Part shown: positions 6,065-13,700 of the stretch, one piece after another
How positions within the stretch are numbered: the first letter of the stretch is position 1
How the letters are laid out: each line of letters starts with the position of its first letter
Assembly: GCA_020425835.1 (NCBI GenBank)
Contig: JAGQRC010000008.1
Coordinates: forward strand, 1 to 19,057
Origin: Planctomycetota bacterium
GTDB lineage: Bacteria; Planctomycetota; UBA8108; UBA1146; JAJFFE01
Length of the DNA stretch: 19,057 nucleotides
Direction: 5' to 3'
Notes under the pieces: model-generated
What the model was told of the DNA's origin: nothing
What the model saw: the letters and a program-made list of their open reading frames with translations, nothing else
The model's database searches: none
Program-made: the position numbers and the translations under genes

Positions 6065-8917
6065 TCAGCGTACGGTGGGTCGCGAGATACCGCGCATGTT
6101 CTCCTGCGCGCGCTCCGCGCCCCAGATGGTCAGAGGGACGCTCGGACTTCCGAGGTGATCCCACGTCCACGGCCCTTCGGGAGTCGGTGCGGTGAGCGAG
6201 GCCACGAGCTCACAATTGCCGAAACCGGCGCTGAGTGAGCCGAGGATGAACGGCTGGAACACGGTCATGTAGAGCCGATAGCAGCCGTGTCGCTCTTGGA
6301 CCAGGCGCATGGGGCTCAGCGAGCCGTTCCCGATCTGAGCTACCGTCCGACTCGACGCTGCGCCACCGACCCCATCGATGTCGTGGTACAGCTCGAGAGT
6401 GTTTCCGGAGATCTTCCGGATCCGAGAGATCGCCCAGTTCTCGAGGGTGCCTCCGTTGCGAATGATCACCGCCGCGTCGGGCGAGAACGCGGAGGCATCG
6501 GAGACCGTGAGGAACCGGCCGCTGACCGAGGTCCAGCTGCGTACGGCGAGCGGATCACTCGCGATGATCGGATTGCTCGGGTCCTCCACCCAGTCGATCA
6601 GGTCGACCGACGTGGCGTGTCCGACGTTCCAGCCCCCGGGACCGAACTCCATCTCCTTCACGCGGATGCCGGCGTAGTACAAGTTCCAGAGCTGAGTGTC
6701 CGCATCGAACCAGACCACCGGGTCGTTGACGCCGTCGTCCTTCCAGTCGTCGAGTCCGCTCTCGGCGAGAACGGCGCCGTCGACGGCGGACCCGTCGATC
6801 CTTGTCCACGGCCCCTCGGCCGCCGGGGCCGCGAACAGGAACATCCGGTGGATCGAGGTGCCGACGACCTCGCCGGTCGCCAGGAGTTTCCACTGGCGAT
6901 CGGGGTCGGGCTCGCCGAGGTCACGGATCACCAAGGGCCCCGTCAAGACGTCGTAGTCGGCGCCGCCCCCAGGAAGCAGTGTGCGAGGGAGGATCGGATC
7001 GGTGCCGACCAATGCCCAGGGCCCGGAGGGATCCGTCGCCGTCGCCAACCCGATCGAGCTGCCGTCGTCGTCGAAGCCCTCGAAGTACAGGTAGTACGTG
7101 CCATCGTCGTCGAGCAGCACGTTCTTCTTGCGGATGCCGTGCTCGTAGAAGGAGCCCGCCGGTCCTCCGCCGAGGAGCTCGGCACCACGCCCGCTCGGGA
7201 GGAACCGAGCGCCGTGAGTGGTGTGGTAGCGCAACGCGTACTCGGTCGAGATCACGCCCCGCGCATTCGTGTAGCCGTGATCGGTTCCATCGGCCTCGTA
7301 GCGCACCCACTCGATCTCCGCGCTGCCGGAGCCTCCCTCGGTCGAACGGTCACCCAACGTCAGCCAGACCTCTTCGCTCGGGTCGAGACCGAGCGCGTCG
7401 AGCGCGACCCAGTCGGTGAGCGAGTTCAGGGCGAGGCCGTGGGAAGGGTCTCCGATCCCGCTGCCCTGTCGGTGGAAGCAGAAGAACCGGATCGCCTCCG
7501 TCGTCCCATCGATCTCGAAGCCGACCGAGTAGTAGTCCGCCTGAGCGCCGATTCGAACCGGTGCGATGGCCCGTGCGTCGACGCCCGGAGCACTCCACGC
7601 GTTCACCGGATCACCCTGCCAGTAGCGGCCCTGATCGGTCGGATCGCCATCGATGCGGAACCGGATGCCGGTTGTGGCGCCTCGGACGCGGATCGTCGCG
7701 AGGCGCTCGCTCGAGAGCGTCGCGGCGGTCGCCGACGCGGGCGGGCTGCCGACCGGGCGACGCCAAAGCGCAATGAGGTCTTCGAGGCTCCCGTTGTTCG
7801 GGCGCCGGACCGAGAAGAACCAACACTGCGACCGCGCCCGCTCGAGAGGAGCGACGGGTCGAAGGAAAGCGCTGTCGCTCGGATCGTTGACCTCGAGATG
7901 AAGGTTGCTGTCACCATCGGGGCCGGCGTTCCCACCGCCGGTCACCTCGACGATCCAGCGCGTCGGGTCCAACGGTGTCGCGGAGAAGTGCTCGACGAAG
8001 TTCACCGGGGTCGGCGCGAGATCCAGGACGACCGTCGCTGTCGCCGAGCCCGAGCCATCCGAGACCGTGTAGTCGAATTGATCGACGAGGTCGGGCCCAC
8101 CGTCGTGCTCGTACCGGAAGGCTCCGTCGTCGAAGAGCAAGAGCGTGCCGTGGGCCGGAGTCGAGTGGGACACCACGGTGAGCGGATCCCCATCGGGGTC
8201 GAAGTCGTTGGCGAGGAGCCCCGCCATGGCATCGACCCAGCGTTCACAGCCGGAAGCGATCCCGTACGAATCGTCGAGGGCGATCGGATCCGCGCCGCCG
8301 CCGAGCACGGTCACCTCGAAGGACTGCTCATCGAACAGCCCCGCATCGTCGGTGACCCGCACTCGAAACGCCGCCGGCGGCCCGGGCACCGCGATCCACT
8401 GCACGCGCCCGGTCGGATCGATCGTCGATCCGGTGGGGGCGACCGGGAGCGAGAAGACCAACGTGGCGCCCGGGTCCGCGTCGATCGCTTCGACGTCGTA
8501 GACGAACAGGGCACCGGCCGACACTCGGGTCGGCGGGGTGGACGTGATTTCCGGTGCCACCTGAAGATCCGGACAGCCGGAGAGCGGTCCGATGCAGAGC
8601 AGGGCGTCGGCGGTCGAATCGTCGCCACAGGAAGGGAACGGTGCCGGGAGTGCGGGGCCCGCGAGGAAGAGATAGGCCAACAACGAGACGGCGTCCGAGA
8701 TGTCGGCCACGCCGTCGTCGTTCGCGTCACAGGCATCCTCGCACGGGACAGGAGTCGCGCCGAACAGCGCCGCGAGAATGGTGACCGCGTCGGTGATGTT
8801 GACTCCGCCGTTCCCGTTGCAGTCGCCGCGCACGAAGGTGGAGCGGGCGCGGGCTGTCCCGCAGACGGCGAGTGCCGCGAAAAGGGCGAGGAGCGCGATC
8901 GTGGAGCGTCGGCGCAT
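6065..8917 (-). CDS. Secreted protein: dockerin-type repeats, Ig/cadherin-like domains, GH43-like beta-propeller
   Basis: The protein has 950 residues from ATG 8917, chosen because it begins a classic signal peptide (MRRRSTIALLALFAALAV, cleavage near residues 23-25). No strong ribosome site precedes it. Residues 31-88 are two dockerin type I calcium loops: GDCNGNGGVNITDAVTILAA (D32, N34, N36, D43) and DANDDGVADISDAVSLLAYL (D64, N66, D68, D75). About 121-204 is an Ig/cadherin-like domain. About 210-300 is a tandem-95/cadherin-like domain (LLANDFDPDGDPLTVVSHS, FDYTVSDGSG). About 305-545 is beta-rich and unassigned. About 570-935 resembles a five-bladed propeller of the GH43/GH32 type (KKNVLLDDDGTYYLYFEGF, NDPVVWFDADTQLWNLYYAG, NVGHATSVDLIDWV), interrupted by an insert at about 793-866. 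Probable role: extracellular carbohydrate binding or cleavage. Catalytic acids could not be assigned, so activity is uncertain. Confidence 0.88.
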   Translation of the reverse strand: MRRRSTIALLALFAALAVCGTARARSTFVRGDCNGNGGVNITDAVTILAALFGATPVPCEDACDANDDGVADISDAVSLLAYLFLAGPALPAPFPSCGDDSTADALLCIGPLSGCPDLQVAPEITSTPPTRVSAGALFVYDVEAIDADPGATLVFSLPVAPTGSTIDPTGRVQWIAVPGPPAAFRVRVTDDAGLFDEQSFEVTVLGGGADPIALDDSYGIASGCERWVDAMAGLLANDFDPDGDPLTVVSHSTPAHGTLLLFDDGAFRYEHDGGPDLVDQFDYTVSDGSGSATATVVLDLAPTPVNFVEHFSATPLDPTRWIVEVTGGGNAGPDGDSNLHLEVNDPSDSAFLRPVAPLERARSQCWFFSVRRPNNGSLEDLIALWRRPVGSPPASATAATLSSERLATIRVRGATTGIRFRIDGDPTDQGRYWQGDPVNAWSAPGVDARAIAPVRIGAQADYYSVGFEIDGTTEAIRFFCFHRQGSGIGDPSHGLALNSLTDWVALDALGLDPSEEVWLTLGDRSTEGGSGSAEIEWVRYEADGTDHGYTNARGVISTEYALRYHTTHGARFLPSGRGAELLGGGPAGSFYEHGIRKKNVLLDDDGTYYLYFEGFDDDGSSIGLATATDPSGPWALVGTDPILPRTLLPGGGADYDVLTGPLVIRDLGEPDPDRQWKLLATGEVVGTSIHRMFLFAAPAAEGPWTRIDGSAVDGAVLAESGLDDWKDDGVNDPVVWFDADTQLWNLYYAGIRVKEMEFGPGGWNVGHATSVDLIDWVEDPSNPIIASDPLAVRSWTSVSGRFLTVSDASAFSPDAAVIIRNGGTLENWAISRIRKISGNTLELYHDIDGVGGAASSRTVAQIGNGSLSPMRLVQERHGCYRLYMTVFQPFILGSLSAGFGNCELVASLTAPTPEGPWTWDHLGSPSVPLTIWGAERAQENMRGISRPTVR

Positions 8918-8970
8918 CGAAGGTCGGTTTCGGCAGATGGAGCGACGACCGGAACGACGTCGAAGCGTCG

Positions 8971-8999
8971 ATTCTACCACACGGACCACGCTCGGCCGA
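8971..8999 (-). promoter_or_regulatory. Candidate promoter for the dockerin gene
   Basis: On the minus strand TAGAAT (8971-8976) matches the -10 consensus at 5 of 6 positions and would give a leader of about 47 bases before ATG 8917. The -35 region at a 17-base spacer (8994-8999) is a poor match and lies within a CGGCCG palindrome pair, so an activator or alternative sigma factor may be needed. By eye only. Confidence 0.35.
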
Positions 9000-9007
9000 A
9001 CCGGCCG
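8993..9007. repeat. CGGCCG inverted repeat (GNAT terminator or dockerin operator)
   Basis: CGGCCG-AAC-CGGCCG forms a perfect 6-bp GC hairpin with a 3-base loop. It lies about 76 bases downstream of the GNAT stop (9083, minus strand) and overlaps the predicted -35 position of the dockerin gene. No T-run follows on the minus strand. Confidence 0.35.
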
Positions 9008-9082
9008 CCTGCGGGCGCGGAAACGACGATGGCGGGGAGAGTTCCGGTGGAGGCTGGGGGGCGTCGCTCGGAGCGCCGCGAC

Positions 9083-9802
9083 TCAGAGCCAGAAGTGGTA
9101 GTAGTGCTCGACTCGCTCGACGCGATAGCGGCACCGAGCGTAGAGACGCGCCGCGACCTCGTTCCGCCCCTGTGTGACCACTTGGGCGAGGGTCCGATGC
9201 TGGGTGCGACCCCAGTGCTGGGCCGCACGGACGAGCTTCGTCCCGAGCGAGCGACCGCGACAGTGCGCGTCGACGGCGATCAGACCGATGTCCGAGCGCC
9301 CGTCCTTCTCGCCGACGGTGGCCATGCCGACGATGCGATCGCCGTCTCGGACGACGAGCGTGACCTCCGCCAGTCGCTTCTCGAGCGAGTTCACGAGCCA
9401 ACGCCGATAGAGCGTCTCGAACACTCGGCGCGGCACTCGAGGATCGACGGCGAAGCGGGAGAGCTCGGCGCTGGCGATCGCCAACTCCTCGAGCTCCGGC
9501 GTCGTCTCGTTCGACGCGTATTCCTCGACCTCCGTCGGTCGTTCGATCTCCCCGAGGCCCGCTAGGTCGCAGACGTAGGTGGTGCGTTCGTCCGCGAGGA
9601 ATCCACCCGCTCTTTCGGCCGCGGCATCGTTGCGGGGTTCCGGGGCGGCGGGCCAGTACGCCAAGCGGACCCCTCGGGCGCGAAGCTCGTCGAGCAACTC
9701 GAGGAGCTCCGTCGTTCCGAGGCTCGGAGACTGCAGCAACACGACCTCGAAACCGAACAGCTCCCGGTCGAAGGCGAGCGAGCGGTAGGAGTCGGAGCCC
9801 AT
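9083..9802 (-). CDS. GNAT-family N-acetyltransferase, WecD/RffC-like
   Basis: The protein has 239 residues from ATG 9802, with GAGGA about 7 bases upstream. The N-terminal half carries LAFDRELFGFEVVLL (9-23), typical of the non-catalytic domain of WecD-like sugar acetyltransferases. The C-terminal half is the GNAT fold: TLVVRDGDRIVGMATV (148-163), DIGLIAVDAHCRGRSLG (171-187) and the closing YARCRYRVERVEHYYHFW. WecD acetylates the 4-amino group of a dTDP-4-amino-4,6-dideoxy sugar; this protein probably acylates an amino sugar or similar amine using acetyl-CoA, but no sugar-nucleotide genes are adjacent to confirm it. The acetyl-CoA loop reads RGRSLG, with Ser in place of the common Gly. A weak TTGTGC-N17-TACCCT promoter candidate lies upstream on the minus strand. 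It is divergent from the helicase gene across a 248-bp spacer. Confidence 0.82.
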   Translation of the reverse strand: MGSDSYRSLAFDRELFGFEVVLLQSPSLGTTELLELLDELRARGVRLAYWPAAPEPRNDAAAERAGGFLADERTTYVCDLAGLGEIERPTEVEEYASNETTPELEELAIASAELSRFAVDPRVPRRVFETLYRRWLVNSLEKRLAEVTLVVRDGDRIVGMATVGEKDGRSDIGLIAVDAHCRGRSLGTKLVRAAQHWGRTQHRTLAQVVTQGRNEVAARLYARCRYRVERVEHYYHFWL

Positions 9803-9977
9803 GGATCGATCCTCGAGATTCGGTCGTGAGATGGCGGAGGCGGTTCCCGATCGGTGACCGAGGGTATGGGGAACGCGTTTCGCGCACAACGTCGACCGAC
9901 CGTCGTTTCGTCGGACGATCCGTCCTCCCTCCGGGATCTCGACCGGGTCGGCCGCCTCCGATCCGGTCGGTCGCGCG

Positions 9978-10006
9978 TTGACCGGCGCCACCCCCGCGAG
10001 TAAGAC
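9978..10006 (+). promoter_or_regulatory. Candidate promoter for the JAMM-DinG gene
   Basis: TTGACC (9978-9983), a 5/6 match to the -35 consensus, is followed by exactly 17 bases and TAAGAC (10001-10006), a 3/6 match to the -10 consensus. Transcription start would fall near 10013, leaving a leader of about 38 bases before the TTG start. The rest of the 248-bp spacer between the divergent genes (9803-10050) shows no further feature. Confidence 0.4.
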
Positions 10007-10050
10007 CGAGGATTCCAACTGGCTCCCGACCCCTTCTGATCGAGGCCCCT

Positions 10051-12621
10051 TTGACCGCCGATCCCGCCGAACCCACCGATGGACACTTCCACGCCGAGGT
10101 GATCGCGGAGATCGCCGGGGAGATCCAACGGGCGGGGGGGAACGAGGTCTTCTTCTTCGGGACGATCGACGATGGGATTCTCTCGCGCGTGGAGGTCGTC
10201 GCTCGGGGTCACGCCTCGGCGGTGCCGGTCTTCATCGATCGCGCCGAGGAGCACCACCACGTTCTCATCCACAATCATCCGAGTGGGAACCTCACGCCAT
10301 CCTCACCCGACCTGCGCGTCGCCAGCGAAGCGGGGATGCGGGGACTCGGCTTCTTCATCGTCGACAACGCCGCGACTCGGGTCTATCGCGTCGTCGAGCC
10401 CGCCGAGCGGCGCGCGGAGTTGCCGATCGACGTCGCGGAGATCGAGGAGATCTTCTCGGCTGGGGGTCGGTTGGCCCGGGCGATCCCGAGCTTCGAGGAT
10501 CGCGCGGGTCAACGCGAGCTCGCCATCGCCACGGCCGAAGCGATCAACGGTCGTCGGGTGGTGGCGTTCGAGGCGGGGACCGGAGTGGGGAAGTCGTTCG
10601 CCTATCTCGTCCCCTCGATCCTCTGGGCGGTCGCGAACCAGAGTCGCGTCGTCGTCTCGACGCAGACCATCGCGTTGTCCGAGCAGCTCGTGACCAAAGA
10701 CCTTCCCGTGCTGACGCGCGCGCTCGGCGTGGACTTCCGGTTCGCCCTGATCAAAGGCCGCGGCAATTACGCTTGCCGGAGGAAGACCGGCGAAGTGACT
10801 GCGCAGAAGGGGCTCTTCGGCTCCGATCCCGAGCGGATCAACTGGATCGAGACGCTCGTCGACCGGATTCCTCACAGCCGTACCGGGTCGCTCTCGGAGC
10901 TCGACGAGCTGCCACCCGAGGATGTCTGGGATGATTTTCGCTCGACGACCGACCAGTCGCTGAAGACTCGCTGTCCCCACTACCAGGAGTGCTTCTACTA
11001 CGAGGCGCGACGAGTGGCGGCGCGCGCGCACGTCCTCGTCGCCAATCACCACCTGTTCTTCGCCGACCTCTCCGTGCGGCGCGCGGTCGGAGGATTCGAC
11101 GACGACCTGGTGTTGCCCTCCTACTCCCGCGTCATCTTCGACGAGGCGCACCGACTCGAGGAGGTGGCGTGCCAACATCTCGGAGGTGGGTTCTCCCGCA
11201 TCGGACTGTTGCAGTTGCTCGGACGGCTCGCTTCGAATCGCGAGGCGAGGGGTCGACTTCCGTTTGTGTCGAGCGTGTTGAAGGGGAAGGCGCGGGTCGC
11301 CTCTTCGGAGTTCCTCGATCGGAACCTCATCCCCAAGGTCTCCGATACTCGCGCCGCGGTGCTCGAGGCGATGGACAGTCTCGGTCAGCGGATCGGTGCC
11401 ATCGAAGCGGAGTCGAAGGATGGGAGCCGAGGCTCTGGAGCGACCGGGTCCGAGGTGAGCCGACCCGAGACGCCCGGCGGACCCATCGCGCGGCGGATCG
11501 GGTCGTCGGCGGACGATGTCGATCCCGAGTTGCTCGAGGAGCCGCTACTCCTCCTGCGGGATGAGCTGCAGGATCTCCAACGTGCGGTGCGTCAGGCGTG
11601 GAACCTGTTGTTGGACGAGCCGTTCGAGCCGGAGTCGAAGTACGAGGGTTGTCTCGCCGAGTACCGTTCCGCGTTCTCGGGTCTCGCCGGAGCGGTCGCG
11701 GAGATCGAGGGAATCCTCTCCCAGCGTCGAGGGTTCGTGGCGTGGGCGGAGCTGCGTCCGGGGAGGAGGGGCAACCTGATCTTTCGTCACGCGCCGGTCC
11801 GCGTCTCCGACATCCTTGCCGACGATCTCTACGCGCGAGTCGGGAGTGCAGTGATGACTTCGGCGACCCTCTCGATCGGCGACTCCTGGAGCTTCCTCGC
11901 GGATCGTCTCGGGTGGGACAAGACGGAGGCCGGACGGTTCCAGGGTCGCGTGTTTCCTTCGCCCTTCGACTTCCACGCTCAGTCGTTGCTCGCGGTTCCC
12001 CGGGACTTCCCGCCTCCCGAGTCGCGCTCGTTCGTGCCGCGCTTCGTCGAGCTCGTACGAGCCACGGTCTCCCACGTTCGCGGACGCACCTTCGTGCTCT
12101 TCACCAGCCACCAGATGCTGCGGCGGGTCGCCGGCGAGCTCCAGGACGAGTTCGAGCGCGCGGGGTACCCCTGTCTCGTTCAGGGAACTCGACCCCAGAG
12201 CGAGCTCCTTCGACGCTTCCGAGAGTCGGGGAGAGCGGTGTTGTTCGGCAATCAGACCTTCTGGGAAGGGGTCGACGTGCCGGGGCAGGCGTTGAGCTGC
12301 GTCGTCATCGCCCGGCTGCCGTTCCGCGTCCCGAGCCATCCTCTGGAGCGCGCGCGGGTCGAGGAGATCGAGGGTCGCGGTGAGGCCCCCTTCTTCAAGC
12401 TCACCGTTCCCCAGGCCGCACTCACGCTCAAGCAGGGGTTCGGGCGGCTGATCCGGACGACCGACGATCGAGGAGCCGTGGTCATCGCGGACAGCCGGGT
12501 CGTGACCAAGCCGTACGGCCGGCGATTCCTCGAGAGTCTGCCGGAAGGTCGACGCGTCGTGGCCGATTGGAGAGAGGTCGACGATGCGATCGCTCGGTTC
12601 TTCGCGGAGTCGTCGCCGTGA
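10051..12621 (+). CDS. dinG: DinG/XPD-family DNA helicase with N-terminal JAMM (RadC-like) metalloprotease domain
   Basis: The protein has 856 residues from TTG 10051, preceded by GAGG 5 bases upstream; GTG 10099 is an alternative that still keeps the whole first domain. Residues about 16-125 are a JAB/MPN domain resembling RadC: E32, then HNHPSGNLTPSSPD (74-87), giving an intact HxH-x7-S-x2-D zinc motif. From about 145 comes an XPD-type superfamily 2 helicase: Walker A EAGTGVGKS (K181), STQTIALSEQL, DEAH (364-367), VMTSATLS from 601, GVDVPGQALSCVVIARLPF and QGFGRLIR (795-802). The iron-sulfur insertion has C242, C308 and C314, but S303 replaces the second cysteine. A Gly/Ser-rich linker lies near 445-490. 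There is no exonuclease domain. DinG proteins unwind 5'-to-3' and resolve R-loops and other DNA structures. The role of the metalloprotease half is unknown: self-processing, cutting a DNA-bound partner, or a structural role are all open. Confidence 0.93.
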   Translation: MTADPAEPTDGHFHAEVIAEIAGEIQRAGGNEVFFFGTIDDGILSRVEVVARGHASAVPVFIDRAEEHHHVLIHNHPSGNLTPSSPDLRVASEAGMRGLGFFIVDNAATRVYRVVEPAERRAELPIDVAEIEEIFSAGGRLARAIPSFEDRAGQRELAIATAEAINGRRVVAFEAGTGVGKSFAYLVPSILWAVANQSRVVVSTQTIALSEQLVTKDLPVLTRALGVDFRFALIKGRGNYACRRKTGEVTAQKGLFGSDPERINWIETLVDRIPHSRTGSLSELDELPPEDVWDDFRSTTDQSLKTRCPHYQECFYYEARRVAARAHVLVANHHLFFADLSVRRAVGGFDDDLVLPSYSRVIFDEAHRLEEVACQHLGGGFSRIGLLQLLGRLASNREARGRLPFVSSVLKGKARVASSEFLDRNLIPKVSDTRAAVLEAMDSLGQRIGAIEAESKDGSRGSGATGSEVSRPETPGGPIARRIGSSADDVDPELLEEPLLLLRDELQDLQRAVRQAWNLLLDEPFEPESKYEGCLAEYRSAFSGLAGAVAEIEGILSQRRGFVAWAELRPGRRGNLIFRHAPVRVSDILADDLYARVGSAVMTSATLSIGDSWSFLADRLGWDKTEAGRFQGRVFPSPFDFHAQSLLAVPRDFPPPESRSFVPRFVELVRATVSHVRGRTFVLFTSHQMLRRVAGELQDEFERAGYPCLVQGTRPQSELLRRFRESGRAVLFGNQTFWEGVDVPGQALSCVVIARLPFRVPSHPLERARVEEIEGRGEAPFFKLTVPQAALTLKQGFGRLIRTTDDRGAVVIADSRVVTKPYGRRFLESLPEGRRVVADWREVDDAIARFFAESSP

Positions 12622-13208
12622 ACACCGAGTTTCGAGCACTGATTCTCGCCTCCGGAGCGTCTCGGCGGCTCGGCGAGCCGAAGGCCCTTCTCGAGTGGCG
12701 CGGCGAGACGTTCCTGCAGCGGATCGTTCGCGTGTTCCGTGAAGGAGGTGCGGACTCGATCACCGTCGTCGTCGGCGGTCCGCACGAGTCCGCTCTCCGC
12801 GCGAGCCACCTGGACGTCGATTGGGTCTCCAATCCGGATCCCGCCCGAGGACCGATCTCCAGCGTCGTCCGCGGCCTCGAGGCGGGGGTCACGCGTTGGA
12901 CCTCGGTCCACCCCGTCGACATTCCAGGGGTGGAGCCGGAAGACGTCGCGGCGCTGATCGGGAATGCTCGCGAGGGGAGCGGCGCCGAACCGTGCGTCTG
13001 GGTCTCCAGCGTGGATCGACGGAGGGCCCACCCCGTGTTGCTCGACCGAAGTGTCGCCCACCTCATTCTCGAGGCGCCGCCCGCATCCCTCCGCGACGTC
13101 TGGCGCGACCCCCGAGTCCGGGTACGACACGTCGAGCGAGAGAACCACGCCCTGCTCTTCGACATCGACACGCCCGAGGACTACGCGCGTTGGCTCGCGA
13201 ACCGCTGA
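12618..13208 (+). CDS. MobA/MocA-like nucleotidyltransferase
   Basis: The protein has 196 residues from GTG 12618, whose GTGA overlaps the helicase stop by 4 nt, so the two are very likely co-translated. The N-terminus LILASGASRRLGEPKALL (8-25, Lys22) is the nucleotide-binding signature of the MobA-like NTP transferase family. VDIPGVEPEDVAALI (from 100) holds the metal-binding Asp101, corresponding to the DMP/DxP motif. DIDTPEDYARW near the C-terminus is typical of the MocA/MobA group. Known members transfer GMP or CMP to molybdopterin or activate sugars. No other molybdenum-cofactor gene or sugar pathway gene is present, so the substrate is undetermined. The length is usual for the family. 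Confidence 0.85.
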   Translation: MNTEFRALILASGASRRLGEPKALLEWRGETFLQRIVRVFREGGADSITVVVGGPHESALRASHLDVDWVSNPDPARGPISSVVRGLEAGVTRWTSVHPVDIPGVEPEDVAALIGNAREGSGAEPCVWVSSVDRRRAHPVLLDRSVAHLILEAPPASLRDVWRDPRVRVRHVERENHALLFDIDTPEDYARWLANR

Positions 13209-13209
13209 C

Positions 13210-13671
13210 TCAACGCGACGGGCGACCTCGTCGGATCGACTGGATGGTCTGGTCCATACGCTGCAGGAAGCGAGAGCGGTCACGCTTGTCGAAAGCGGAA
13301 GGACCGCTGGTGATCTCGCCGAGGTCTCGGAGGTGCGAGAGCAGGTCGCGCATCGCCAAGGCGCTGGTGACCGAGTCTTCGTCGAACTCGTCTCCGCGAT
13401 GCCCGATCACCCGAGCCCCCCGGTCGATGCACCGCTTGGCGAGTGGGATGTCCGCGGTGATCACGAGATCATCGCGCTCGACGTTCTCGGCGATCCAGTC
13501 ATCCGTCGCATCGAAGAGGTTCTCGACCACGACGAGACGAATCCAGTCCCGGTCCGGGGTCCGCATCCAGGAGTTCGACACGACCGTGACCTGGAGCTCG
13601 TACCGCTCCGCGACGCGGTAAGCCTCGTCCTTGACGGGGCAACCGTCGCCGTCGATGAAGATGTCGAGCAT
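13210..13671 (-). CDS. UPF0178 (YaiI/YqxD, DUF188) family protein
   Basis: The protein has 153 residues from ATG 13671, with GGAG 4-8 bases upstream. The signature IDGDGCPVKDEAYRVA (6-21) near the N-terminus, ITADIPLAKRCIDRGARVIG in the middle and the RDRSRFLQRMD segment near the end identify the YaiI/YqxD family, at its usual length of about 150 residues. Its biochemical function is not established; the acidic residues in the first strand fit a PIN-like nuclease fold, which I recall being proposed for this family. It is 29 bases downstream of the kinase gene on the same strand and probably cotranscribed with it. Its stop lies one base from the convergent nucleotidyltransferase stop. Confidence 0.92.
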   Translation of the reverse strand: MLDIFIDGDGCPVKDEAYRVAERYELQVTVVSNSWMRTPDRDWIRLVVVENLFDATDDWIAENVERDDLVITADIPLAKRCIDRGARVIGHRGDEFDEDSVTSALAMRDLLSHLRDLGEITSGPSAFDKRDRSRFLQRMDQTIQSIRRGRPSR

Positions 13672-13700
13672 CCCGCTCCGCCTCGCGTCCGTCGGTCGCG

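Noticed and set aside
5916..6170. N-terminal extension of the TMTC-like protein to 6170
   Set aside because: It would overlap the dockerin gene's 3' end, is low in complexity, and the ATG at 5915 has a ribosome-site-like sequence and starts a normal short N-terminus before the first membrane helix.
6287..9565. A plus-strand open frame of 1092 codons opposite the dockerin gene
   Set aside because: Its translation is Arg/Glu/Val/Asp-rich with no recognisable domain, while the minus strand encodes a signal peptide, dockerin loops and a propeller. It is an antisense shadow of GC-rich codon use.
10051..10425. A complete RadC protein fused to the helicase
   Set aside because: Only the JAB/MPN part is present; the N-terminal helix-hairpin-helix region of RadC is absent.
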